A stretch of DNA of 64,000 bases from Kiloniellales bacterium (lineage in GTDB: Bacteria; Pseudomonadota; Alphaproteobacteria; Kiloniellales; JAKSBE01), in contig JASJBF010000051.1 of NCBI GenBank assembly GCA_030066685.1, positions 104,716-168,715 on the forward strand, written 5' to 3'. The translations under genes were made by a program, and so were the position numbers. This document shows, piece after piece, positions 21,380 to 28,700 of the stretch. The notes under the pieces were generated by a model. That model did not search any database. It was given only the letters and a program-made list of their open reading frames with translations, and was not told where the DNA came from. Each line of letters starts with the position of its first letter. Within the stretch, counting starts at the first letter, position 1.

Positions 21380-21847
21380 TTAGGCGTGAGATCTTGGTTC
21401 CATGCCTTCAGCCTCGATGTAGGCACGGCTGGCGCCGTGGTCGCCGGCCTCGATGTAGGCGCGGCTGGCACCGTGGTCGCCGGCTTCGATGTAGGCACGG
21501 CTGGCGCCGTGGTCGCCGGCCTCGATGTAGGCGCGGCTGGCGCCGTGGTCGCCGGCCTCGATGTAGGCGCGGCTGGCGCCGTGGTCGCCGGCCTCGATGT
21601 AGGCACGGCTGGCGTCGTGGTCGCCGGCCTCGATGTAGGCGCGGCTGGCGCCGTGGTCGCCGGCTTCGATGTAGGCGCGGCTGGCGCCGTGGTCGGCAAC
21701 GGCCGACACCCGACTCGGCTTTGCGGTCTGGGTGGTTGTGCCGGGAGACGCGGTCTCGGCTACTGGACGGCTTCCCGTATCGTCGACCAAATAGAGAAAC
21801 CCGTCCGCACCCCGGATCAGGGTGCAACGCTTTGTGATAGCAGTCAT
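21380..21847 (-). CDS. putative multi-core RiPP precursor with eight 12-residue repeats
   Basis: A 155-residue protein with a leader of 51 residues (starting MTAITKRCTLIRGADGFLYL, then a Thr/Ala/Pro-rich stretch), eight head-to-tail copies of DHGASRAYIEAG (residues 52-147) and a tail GMEPRSHA. Repeat 3 has DHDASR and repeat 8 ends in Glu; all others are identical. I chose the ATG at 21847 because GGGGG lies 5 bases upstream; an in-frame ATG at 21859 has no ribosome site. The gene heads the minus-strand set with ycaO and tfuA. In known thioamidated RiPPs such as the thiovarsolins the precursor also has repeated cores, which supports reading each repeat as a core peptide. Cysteine and threonine are absent from the repeat, so azole formation is unlikely except at Ser. 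No leader-family match is claimed. Confidence 0.85.
   Translation of the reverse strand: MTAITKRCTLIRGADGFLYLVDDTGSRPVAETASPGTTTQTAKPSRVSAVADHGASRAYIEAGDHGASRAYIEAGDHDASRAYIEAGDHGASRAYIEAGDHGASRAYIEAGDHGASRAYIEAGDHGASRAYIEAGDHGASRAYIEAEGMEPRSHA
21407..21694 (-). repeat. eight tandem 36-bp repeats inside the precursor gene
   Basis: Exactly 8 x 36 bases, each one codon-phased copy of the 12-residue unit. Copies differ at only nine positions in total from the consensus: seven are synonymous (GAG/GAA, CGC/CGT, GGC/GGT, GCC/GCT) and two change the protein (Gly to Asp in copy 3, last Gly to Glu in copy 8). There are no spacers, so it is not a CRISPR array. Confidence 0.97.
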
Positions 21848-21869
21848 GTATGCCCCCATATTGAGAGAA

Positions 21870-21892
21870 TTTAAGATAAATCTTATATAAGA
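21870..21892 (-). promoter_or_regulatory. AT-rich candidate promoter of the precursor gene
   Basis: This is a strikingly AT-rich block in a GC-rich genome. It contains TCTTATATAAGA, a perfect 12-bp palindrome (21881-21892), and on the minus strand the possible -10 sequences TATATA/TATAAG and TATCTT. With TATCTT as -10, transcription would start near 21866, placing the CRP-like site centre about 63 bases upstream, close to the class I spacing. This is inference from pattern only. Confidence 0.5.
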
Positions 21893-21920
21893 ATTTTTAT
21901 TCGGCGTTGCGGAAGGCCGT

Positions 21921-21938
21921 CTGTGAAGTGGCTCACAG
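21921..21938. promoter_or_regulatory. perfect CRP-type operator palindrome
   Basis: CTGTGAAGTGGCTCACAG contains TGTGA-N6-TCACA with both half-sites perfect and one further symmetric pair (C/G) outside. It lies between the divergent precursor gene (ATG at 21847) and the 87-residue gene (ATG at 22026). A Crp-family regulator with matching recognition-helix residues is encoded at 18422-19138. Binding has not been shown; it is a prediction. Confidence 0.7.
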
Positions 21939-22025
21939 CGCGCGGAATGGGCGGTCCCTAAACTGCGGGCAAATACGTTGGCGCTTAGGTTGTCGAGCGC
22001 ATCTTTTCCAGGAGGAATCAAAGGG

Positions 22026-22289
22026 ATGGCGACTTCTGATAGTCCAGAAGCGACCGACGAATTGTTTGCCTTGGGAACCCTCGTTTCGGACCTGAAGCGG
22101 CTGGAATCTAAGATGATGTCGCAGGGTTTCTTGATCGCGGCGACCTTGATCGGTGCCGCAGCCGAGGCGGTGACGGACGAAATGACCGATAATCTGAGGG
22201 CCTCGGCAGGAGAGCTGACGGAAGACAGGGCGCAACGCGGCCGTCATCTGGCCCCCCTGGATGCCTCGGGACCTGAGCGTATTCAGTGA
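22026..22289 (+). CDS. small protein divergent from the precursor gene, unknown function
   Basis: An 87-residue protein with an excellent ribosome site (AGGAGGA at 22010-22016, nine bases before the ATG). It starts MATSDSPEATDELFALGTLV, continues with a charged amphipathic stretch (SDLKRLESKMMSQ) and a hydrophobic segment GFLIAATLIGAAAEAV (about residues 34-49), then an acidic helix and a Gly/Pro tail. I do not recognise the family. It shares the CRP-type operator with the precursor and could be an immunity or accessory protein, or a second peptide. It is convergent with the large cyclase-like gene, 56 bases away. Confidence 0.7.
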   Translation: MATSDSPEATDELFALGTLVSDLKRLESKMMSQGFLIAATLIGAAAEAVTDEMTDNLRASAGELTEDRAQRGRHLAPLDASGPERIQ

Positions 22290-22345
22290 TGAATTTGGGG
22301 CGGCGGTAAAGGAGTCTCAGCGCGAGTTGGGGCGCTGGAGGACGT

Positions 22346-25300
22346 CTAGGCGACCGGCGTCGAGACCGATACCATCGCCTCTTTCGCCTCCAAAGCATAG
22401 AAACCCATGTCCAGGCTTTGGTAGAGCTGGAGCGCTTCTTCGGCGCGCTCTCGCCCCTTTTCGCACGCGGTCCGCTCAAGCTGCAGCTTTCCGAGTGCCA
22501 AGGTGCAGTGGCTGACCAGGGGAATCATGTTGCACCCTTCCGCAAGGGTGCGGGCCCGATTGAATGCGGCAGCCGCCTTGCGCGGCTTCGCGGAGGAGTC
22601 ACACCTGTAGACCTCGCCCAGTGCCCACTGCGCCCAGGCTTCGTCGCCCTTCTCCCCGTTCTTTCGCGCAATGTCCAGGGCCGTGGTCGCATGGGCAAGG
22701 GCCTGTTCCGGCTGGCCAGCGCGAAGCAGCGCCTCGGCCAGCCAGACGGTCTGCTGCGACAGCTGACCGAGCACAACGTCCTTGTTGGCAAGCTCGACGG
22801 CATGCTTCAGGTAGCCCAGGCCTTGGGCCACGCTTCCGGTGCGCACCAGAGCGTAGCCGAGCGATGCTTCGCTGAGGGGCAGCAGGAGCTTGATCTGGGT
22901 TGCCATGCAGAATCTGTGGGCCCGCTCGAGCAGCGGGATGCTGCGGGCGAAGTCCCCTTTGCGCAGCAAAGCCGTGCCGACCGAAAGACAAGCGTAGATC
23001 TGGCTGAAGCTGTGTCCGTTGTCGTCGGCAATGCGCAGCGCCTCGTCGCCGATCTTGAGGGCCGCCGAGAATTGTCCGAGTTCGCCCAGCGACCGCGCCA
23101 GGTCGGCCCGGCAGCCGACCGCGACGGCCGCAAGGGTGCCGAACTGCTTGTGCGAGGAGCCCTCCGAAACTCGCGGGATGATCCCTTCAAGCAGCTTCCT
23201 CGCATCGGCATAGTCGCCGCGATCGATGAGCATGCAGCCAAGCCGTGAAGCGACCTGGATCTCGAGCTGAGGGTCGTTGAGGCGGCGCGCGATTTCCAAT
23301 CCCTGGCGGCCCATTTCGATCGCGTTGCTGAGGTCGCCATCGACCCAGTGGCAGAGCATGCGCGCGGAGCAGATCCGCCCGAGCCTGCGCTCGTCATGCA
23401 ACGCCTTCGCGGCGGTCTCGGCGGCTTTCAGGACGCTGCGCACCGCCTCGGATCGGCCGAGTGTAAAAAGCGACTGCGCCAGCTCAAGCCGGATATCGAT
23501 GCCTCTGCGGCCGTTGCGCTCGGTCTGCGGCATCTGCGACTGCGCGTCCAGCGCCTTCGTGAAGAGCGCCTGCGCGGCGCCGTTCCGCGACGCCGATTGT
23601 GCTTTGCTGGCCGCGCGGCGGGAGTAGGCCGCGGCATAGGCCCAAGCCTGAGCCCGGTAGGCGTGGTGCGCGAGCAACTCGATCTTGATCGGCAATTCGT
23701 GCCCCGGCCGGCGACGAAGCACCTTCATGACCGTCGTGTGCAAGCGTAGCCGATCGCGCTTCAGCAAGGTGCCGTAGGCGACCTCGTGGGTGAGGGTATG
23801 GCGAAACCCGTACTCCAGGTTGGGCACGATCCGCGTGCGCTGCAGGAAGCCCTGCTGCTCGAGTCGAGCCAGGCGATCGGCCAAACGCCCGTCGTCGGGG
23901 GCCAGAAGCTGCTCTAGCAGGGCAACGTCGAAGTTCCGCCCGATAACAGCCGCACAGAGAAGCGTCTGTCGGTCGACGCGCGGCAGGCTGTCGATTCGTT
24001 CCGCGAGGACGCCATGGACCGTGACCGGGATCTCGATGTCGTCGAGCGGCACCACCAGCCGGTAGCCGCCGGGCGTGCCGTTCAGCGCCCCGCGCTCCAC
24101 CAGCGAGCGAACGCACTCTTCGATGAAGAAGGGGTTGCCTTGGGTCTTCTCGATCAGCTTTGGAACCAGCGCGCCGAGCTCCTCCGAATTTCCCAGGAGC
24201 GATCCTACGAAGCGAGCCGCATCCTCGGAGGGCAGGGCTCGGATCCTGTGTTCAGCGAACTTCGGCCAGCTGGTCCAGGGCCGTTCGTGATGCGTCCGCG
24301 AGGTCAGGACCAGTTGCACCCGGGTCCCATCCAGGCGGACAGCGATCTCCTTGCCGAGTTGCTGGACCTCCGCGCTGGCCCAATGAAAATCCTCGAGAAC
24401 AATAACCAGGGGCGACTTGCGGCCGAGGGCACGGGTCGCGTCGGCGATGGTGACGAGGGTCACACGCAAGCGTTCCGGCGGATCTAGGGTCTCCCAGCCC
24501 GGGTCGTTCGCGCTCTGTCCAAGCACTTCGAGAATCGCGGAAACGGCGTGGGTCCCGCCGACGTTCAGGGACTTGAGCCGCTCAGCGATGGCTGCCGCGA
24601 GTACCTCTGGCTCGGAGGCGGCTTCGAGTTCGAGCAGGGAACGGACCAGGCGCGCCACGGGATCGTCGAAGCGAGGCACGCCGGTCGGCTCCAGATCCAC
24701 CTTCAGGGCCCGGGCGACGCCGGTGTCGATCGTCCCCAGGAACTCGAGCATCAGCCGGGATTTGCCGACACCGGGATCGCCGGTGACCACGAAGACTTCG
24801 CCATGTCCCTCGCTGGCCCGAGACAGGCTTTCGCTCAAGGCGGTCAGATCCTGCGTTCGTCCGACGAAGGATGGCTTGCCCGGGCTCTCGAGCGGACGCA
24901 TCGACCGCTTGGTTATGGTCACGCCCTGCAGGGCGTAGGTGCGAACGCTGCGGGAGGCCTGGCTCAGCCTGATGTAACTCGCCGGCTCGACCCGCACCTG
25001 GCCGGCCACGAGGCGGTAGGTCTCCTCGGTCAGCAGGACCTCGCCCGGCCGGGCCGCTTCCTCGGCGCGTGCGGCGAGATGAACCGTGTCCCCGACGGCC
25101 CGATATTCGGTCAGCATGCCGCTGCGGATCGGCTGGGTGACAATGATCCCCGAGCTGATCCCGACCCGCAGGCGAACGGGCAGGGGTACCCCGCCCGCTT
25201 CGTCGGTCCTGGCGCAGCGCAGTTGAATCTCCTGCGCTGCCAGACAGGCACGGATCGCGTGATGCTCCTGCGCCGCCGGTGCGCCGAACAATGCCATGAC

Positions 25301-25525
25301 CCCGTCGCCCAGAAGCTGCGTGACCGTCCCGCCATAGCCGTCGATGGCTTCGACCATTGCCTGCAGCCAAGGTAGCAGCTTCTCGTTCGCTTCCTCGGGA
25401 TCGGCGTCCGCCACCAGGGCGGAGGAGTTCACGATGTCGGCGAAAAGAACGGTCGCGAACTTGCGCTCGCCCTCGAGGAGGCCACGCGTGCGGGATGGCG
25501 AGACGTAGTTTTGGCTCACAGCCAT
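22346..25525 (-). CDS. cyclase-like / AAA ATPase / TPR signalling protein
   Basis: A 1059-residue multidomain protein. Residues 20-180 are a class III nucleotide cyclase-like domain with both metal-binding Asp positions (FADIVNSS, Asp-30; LLGDGVMALFG, Asp-74). The base-specifying Lys is Gln-70 and the transition-state Asn is His-149 in GDTVHLAAR (Arg-153 kept), a variant common in this architecture, so activity is uncertain. Residues 220-560 are an AAA/STAND-type ATPase with Walker A GDPGVGKS (249-256) and Walker B-like LVIVLEDFHWA. Residues 620-1050 are TPR-like helical repeats. It lies near the YcaO/TfuA locus and has a CRP-like site about 250 bases upstream, so a link with the Crp-type regulator is attractive but unproven. 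Confidence 0.85.
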   Translation of the reverse strand: MAVSQNYVSPSRTRGLLEGERKFATVLFADIVNSSALVADADPEEANEKLLPWLQAMVEAIDGYGGTVTQLLGDGVMALFGAPAAQEHHAIRACLAAQEIQLRCARTDEAGGVPLPVRLRVGISSGIIVTQPIRSGMLTEYRAVGDTVHLAARAEEAARPGEVLLTEETYRLVAGQVRVEPASYIRLSQASRSVRTYALQGVTITKRSMRPLESPGKPSFVGRTQDLTALSESLSRASEGHGEVFVVTGDPGVGKSRLMLEFLGTIDTGVARALKVDLEPTGVPRFDDPVARLVRSLLELEAASEPEVLAAAIAERLKSLNVGGTHAVSAILEVLGQSANDPGWETLDPPERLRVTLVTIADATRALGRKSPLVIVLEDFHWASAEVQQLGKEIAVRLDGTRVQLVLTSRTHHERPWTSWPKFAEHRIRALPSEDAARFVGSLLGNSEELGALVPKLIEKTQGNPFFIEECVRSLVERGALNGTPGGYRLVVPLDDIEIPVTVHGVLAERIDSLPRVDRQTLLCAAVIGRNFDVALLEQLLAPDDGRLADRLARLEQQGFLQRTRIVPNLEYGFRHTLTHEVAYGTLLKRDRLRLHTTVMKVLRRRPGHELPIKIELLAHHAYRAQAWAYAAAYSRRAASKAQSASRNGAAQALFTKALDAQSQMPQTERNGRRGIDIRLELAQSLFTLGRSEAVRSVLKAAETAAKALHDERRLGRICSARMLCHWVDGDLSNAIEMGRQGLEIARRLNDPQLEIQVASRLGCMLIDRGDYADARKLLEGIIPRVSEGSSHKQFGTLAAVAVGCRADLARSLGELGQFSAALKIGDEALRIADDNGHSFSQIYACLSVGTALLRKGDFARSIPLLERAHRFCMATQIKLLLPLSEASLGYALVRTGSVAQGLGYLKHAVELANKDVVLGQLSQQTVWLAEALLRAGQPEQALAHATTALDIARKNGEKGDEAWAQWALGEVYRCDSSAKPRKAAAAFNRARTLAEGCNMIPLVSHCTLALGKLQLERTACEKGRERAEEALQLYQSLDMGFYALEAKEAMVSVSTPVA

Positions 25526-25816
25526 CGAGGTACTTCACCTCTCGCGCCGACCGAGCTGCAGCTGGCCGCCTTCGATTCCAGGGCGGTCGCCTGCGCTGCT
25601 CCAAAGCTCCCGAAGGCCGCTGTTCCGCTAGCCAATGGGACCGACATCAGGATAAACCCCTACAACATAAGAATACAGCCCAGCGCTTGCAAAGGCGAGT
25701 CCCGTAGTCCCACGGGCCGAAAGCCCCCGGTCAGATTATCTTCCGCACTTTCAATATACTTTTCAACTACTTCGTGAAGAATTTCACACAGACTTAAACG
25801 TGTATAGCCCTTGTAT
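25526..25816. promoter_or_regulatory. upstream region of the cyclase-like gene with a CRP-like site
   Basis: A 291-base gap, AT-rich at its distal end. CGTGA-AGAATT-TCACA at 25773-25788 matches the CRP consensus at nine of ten half-site bases. It is about 250 bases upstream of the cyclase-like ATG at 25525 and just beyond the stop codon of radC, so it can only serve the minus-strand gene. No gene is seen in the gap. Confidence 0.5.
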
Positions 25817-26500
25817 TTAAATCAAGCCTTTGCCGCGGAGGCTGGTTTCTCCCGACCGGGCCAGGATCAGATGGTCATGCACGGCGATCCCCAGGCTCTC
25901 GGCGGCGGCGGCCACGGCCCGGGTCATCTCGATGTCGGCGGGCGAGGGGGTCGGGTCCCCGGAAGGATGGTTGTGGACCAGGATCAGGGCGCAGGCCCCC
26001 AGCTCCAGGGCCCGTTTCACGACCTCCCGGGGGTAGACCGGGGTGTGGTCCACGGTGCCCTTCTGCTGGCGCTCGTCGGCGATCAGGCGGTTCTTGCGGT
26101 CCAGGAAGAGCACCCGGAACTGCTCGACCGTCTCGTGCCCGAGGGTGATCCGGCAATAGTCGACCAGGCGCTCCCAGGAGGACAGGATCGGCCGGTCCCT
26201 GAGGTCCTCCCGGGCGAGGCGGATTGCGGCCTCGCGGGCGACCTGCAGAGCGGCGATCTTGGCGTCGCCCACGCCGTCGACGCCGCGCAGGGCCGCGGGA
26301 TCGGCCGCCAGGACGGCGGCCAGGCTGCCGAAGCGCCGGATCAGGGCCTTGGCCAGGGGCTTGGTGTCCTGGCGCGGCTGGGCGCCGAACAGCAGGAACT
26401 CCAGGACCTCGTGGTCGGCCAGGCTTTCCGCCCCGCTGTCCAGGATCCGCGCCCGCAGGCGCGCCCTGTGGCCAAGGTAGTGACTGCGGTCCTCCGCCAC
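25817..26500 (-). CDS. radC: RadC/JAB-domain protein
   Basis: A 227-residue protein of the RadC (UPF0758) family. The N-terminal helix-hairpin-helix-like region (about 20-100) is followed by a JAB/MPN domain with the metal motif HNHPSGDPTPSPAD near residue 176. The name RadC is historical; a role in repair is doubtful, and a metal-dependent peptidase or nuclease role has been proposed. The ATG at 26500 lies 23 bases after the map stop codon, so the two are likely co-transcribed, as in many alphaproteobacteria. Confidence 0.92.
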   Translation of the reverse strand: MAEDRSHYLGHRARLRARILDSGAESLADHEVLEFLLFGAQPRQDTKPLAKALIRRFGSLAAVLAADPAALRGVDGVGDAKIAALQVAREAAIRLAREDLRDRPILSSWERLVDYCRITLGHETVEQFRVLFLDRKNRLIADERQQKGTVDHTPVYPREVVKRALELGACALILVHNHPSGDPTPSPADIEMTRAVAAAAESLGIAVHDHLILARSGETSLRGKGLI

Positions 26501-26522
26501 GGCCGCCCCGACCCGGCCGCGA

Positions 26523-27350
26523 TCAGGTTTCGTAAGGCGGCTGGTGCCAGCCCTTGGGCGAGGTCGTGAAGATCTCGCAGCCCTCGGCGGTGACTCCGAC
26601 GGAGTGCTCGAACTGCGCCGACAGCGACTTGTCCCGGGTCACAGCGGTCCAGCCGTCGTCCAGGATCTTCACGTCCGGGCGCCCGGCGTTGATCATCGGC
26701 TCGATGGTGAAGAACATGCCCTCGCGCAGGACCACGCCGGTGCCCGGCCGGCCGTAGTGCAGGACCGAGGGTGCGGTGTGGAAGACCCGGCCCAGGCCGT
26801 GCCCGCAGAAGTCCCGGACCACCGAGAAACGGTGCCCCTCGGCGTGGGCCTGGATCGCCGCGCCGATGTCGCCGAGGGTTGCGCCCGGACGGACCGCCGC
26901 GATCCCCCTCATCATCGCTTCGTAGGTCACCTCGACCAGCTTGCGCGCCTTCACGCTGGTCGCGCCGACGTGGAACATGCGGCTGGTGTCGCCATGCCAG
27001 CCGTCCAGGATCACGGTGACGTCGACGTTGATCGCGTCGCCCTTGACCAGGCGCTTACGGTCGCTGGGGATGCCGTGGCAGACGACGTGGTTGACCGAGG
27101 TGCAGATCGACTTGGGAAAGCCCTTGTAGTTGAGCGGGGCCGGGATCGCGCCGTGGTCCAGGATGAAGCCGTGGCACAGCCGGTCGAGCTCCTCCGTGGT
27201 CACGCCCGGCTGGACCTGCGGCGTGATGAAGTCGAGCGTCTCCGCCGCCAGCCGGCCGGCCTTGCGCATGCCCTCGAAGTCCTCGGGGCCGTGAATGGTG
27301 ATCCGGCGCTCCTCTGGGAAGGCCCCATAGGCGACGTCGCCCTGCACCAT
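26523..27350 (-). CDS. map: methionine aminopeptidase, type I
   Basis: Removes the initiator methionine from new proteins. The 275-residue product carries all five metal ligands of the pita-bread fold: Asp in NVDVTVILDGWHGD, Asp in GDTSRMF, His in GHGLG, Glu in TIEPM and Glu in FEHSV. The amino terminus (MVQGDVAYGAFPEERRITIH) extends about 20 residues beyond the catalytic core, within the normal range. It is preceded by sfsA on the same strand with a 44-base gap. Confidence 0.96.
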   Translation of the reverse strand: MVQGDVAYGAFPEERRITIHGPEDFEGMRKAGRLAAETLDFITPQVQPGVTTEELDRLCHGFILDHGAIPAPLNYKGFPKSICTSVNHVVCHGIPSDRKRLVKGDAINVDVTVILDGWHGDTSRMFHVGATSVKARKLVEVTYEAMMRGIAAVRPGATLGDIGAAIQAHAEGHRFSVVRDFCGHGLGRVFHTAPSVLHYGRPGTGVVLREGMFFTIEPMINAGRPDVKILDDGWTAVTRDKSLSAQFEHSVGVTAEGCEIFTTSPKGWHQPPYET

Positions 27351-27394
27351 AAATGAACTCCTTCAGAACGCAGACATGGACGACGCTACGGCGC

Positions 27395-28096
27395 CTAGTC
27401 GGCCAGGGGCAGCCGGCGGCCGATGTCGATTCCCTCCGGCGTTACGTCGCAATCGTAGCACAGCGCTTCAACCCCCAGTCCCACGGCGTCGCGGAAGGCC
27501 ATTTCGTAGCCCGGATCGATGTCGCCCGCCAGGGAGAAACGGCTGCAATCCTGCCGCTGCACCAGGAAGAACATCACGGCCCGGGCGCCCGCCTGCGCCA
27601 CGGCGGACAGCTCATGCAGATGTTTGGCGCCCCGCGTGGTGACGGAGTCGGGGAACTCGGCGGCTTCCGGCCCGCGCTTGAGGTGCACGTTCTTGACCTC
27701 CAGGTAGCAAGGCGGCTGCGCCTCACGCTCGAGCAGAAGGTCGATCCGGCTGTTGCTGCCGTAGGGCACCTCGCGCCTCTGCCGGTCGTAGCCTGCCAGC
27801 TCCGGGATCCGCCCTGCCGCGACCGCCTCGGCGACGATAGCATTGGGGTGCCCCGTGTTGATCCCGACCAGGGTGCCCTCGGCCTCGATCAGCTCCCAAG
27901 TGAACTTGAGCTTGCGGGCCGGCTTGTCGGCCGGCGAGAGCCAAACCCGCGAGCCGGGCGCGTGCAGGCCGAGCATCGAGCCCGGGTTGGGGCAGTGCGC
28001 CGTGACTTCGCGGCCGTCCGCAAGGCGCACGTCGGCCAGGAAGCGCTTGTAGCGGCGGATCAAGCGACCTTCCAGAAGCGAGGTGTCGAAGCGCAA
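27395..28096 (-). CDS. sfsA: SfsA family protein (DNA/RNA nuclease SfsA)
   Basis: A 233-residue SfsA protein, once called sugar fermentation stimulation protein. The opening [21 protein letters not shown] and the block [11 protein letters not shown] are diagnostic, and a restriction-like catalytic pattern lies in RIDLLLE and YLEVKNVHL, consistent with the nuclease fold proposed for the family. It is upstream of map in the same orientation, an arrangement common in alphaproteobacteria. Confidence 0.93.
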   Translation of the reverse strand: MRFDTSLLEGRLIRRYKRFLADVRLADGREVTAHCPNPGSMLGLHAPGSRVWLSPADKPARKLKFTWELIEAEGTLVGINTGHPNAIVAEAVAAGRIPELAGYDRQRREVPYGSNSRIDLLLEREAQPPCYLEVKNVHLKRGPEAAEFPDSVTTRGAKHLHELSAVAQAGARAVMFFLVQRQDCSRFSLAGDIDPGYEMAFRDAVGLGVEALCYDCDVTPEGIDIGRRLPLAD

Positions 28097-28276
28097 GGGT
28101 CTGCTGCCGTGTCGGGGATTACGATCTTGTGCAAATCCGGGGGCCCTTTTTGGGCCGTGATTTCCGTACTTGCAAGACGCGGCGCTCTGACCCAGGCTAT
28201 CTCCGGATGCCGGGGGGCCGCAGATCTGGCGGCGGTCGGTCGATCCGGCGCCGGAGGCCTAACGTAAGGAACGGGT

Positions 28277-28684
28277 ATGAAAGTGTCGCCATCGCTCTCT
28301 TTGCTTTTGGCCGCCGTGCTGCTTGCGGGCTGCTCAAGCTTCCGTGTGCCCTTCTACGAACCGACGACCACGTCCCGGCCCGCACCGCCGTCCGGCAGCG
28401 CCGTCGAGGTGTCCGAGGACGGCCAGAAGTTCTGGATCAAGGAAGGCAGCGAGGACAACGAATCCCAGCGCCAGGCCGACATCTCCGACTGCTACGCCTA
28501 CGCCCGGGCCCAGACCGCCCGCGACACCCGGATCCAGGGCGATCGGGTCGACACCGGCCGGCAGGCCGCGATGGGCGGCGAGGAGACCTCCTTCATGACC
28601 CGCATGGACGAGTTCGAGCTGGGCAAGCAGCGCGAGGCGCTCTTCAACCGCTGCATGCGCGCCAAGGGCTACTCCAAGGGCTGA
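28277..28684 (+). CDS. small lipoprotein, unknown function
   Basis: A 135-residue protein with a clear lipoprotein signal (MKVSPSLSLLLAAVLLAGCSS, lipobox LLAGC with the modified Cys near residue 19). Asp is not at position +2, so outer-membrane sorting is expected. The mature part is polar and charged, with a Pro-rich linker after the Cys (FYEPTTTSRPAPPSG) and no recognised domain. It ends 16 bases before the CinA-like gene and may be co-transcribed with it. Confidence 0.85.
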   Translation: MKVSPSLSLLLAAVLLAGCSSFRVPFYEPTTTSRPAPPSGSAVEVSEDGQKFWIKEGSEDNESQRQADISDCYAYARAQTARDTRIQGDRVDTGRQAAMGGEETSFMTRMDEFELGKQREALFNRCMRAKGYSKG

Positions 28685-28700
28685 GCCGGATGCGGAGGGC

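Noticed and set aside
21407..21694. CRISPR-like array with 36-bp period
   Set aside because: The repeats are head-to-tail without spacers and are codon-phased inside an open frame; no cas genes are present.
21873..21884. AAGAT-AA-ATCTT inverted repeat as a separate operator
   Set aside because: It overlaps the AT-rich promoter block and such short AT palindromes are expected there; the CRP-type site is a much better candidate.
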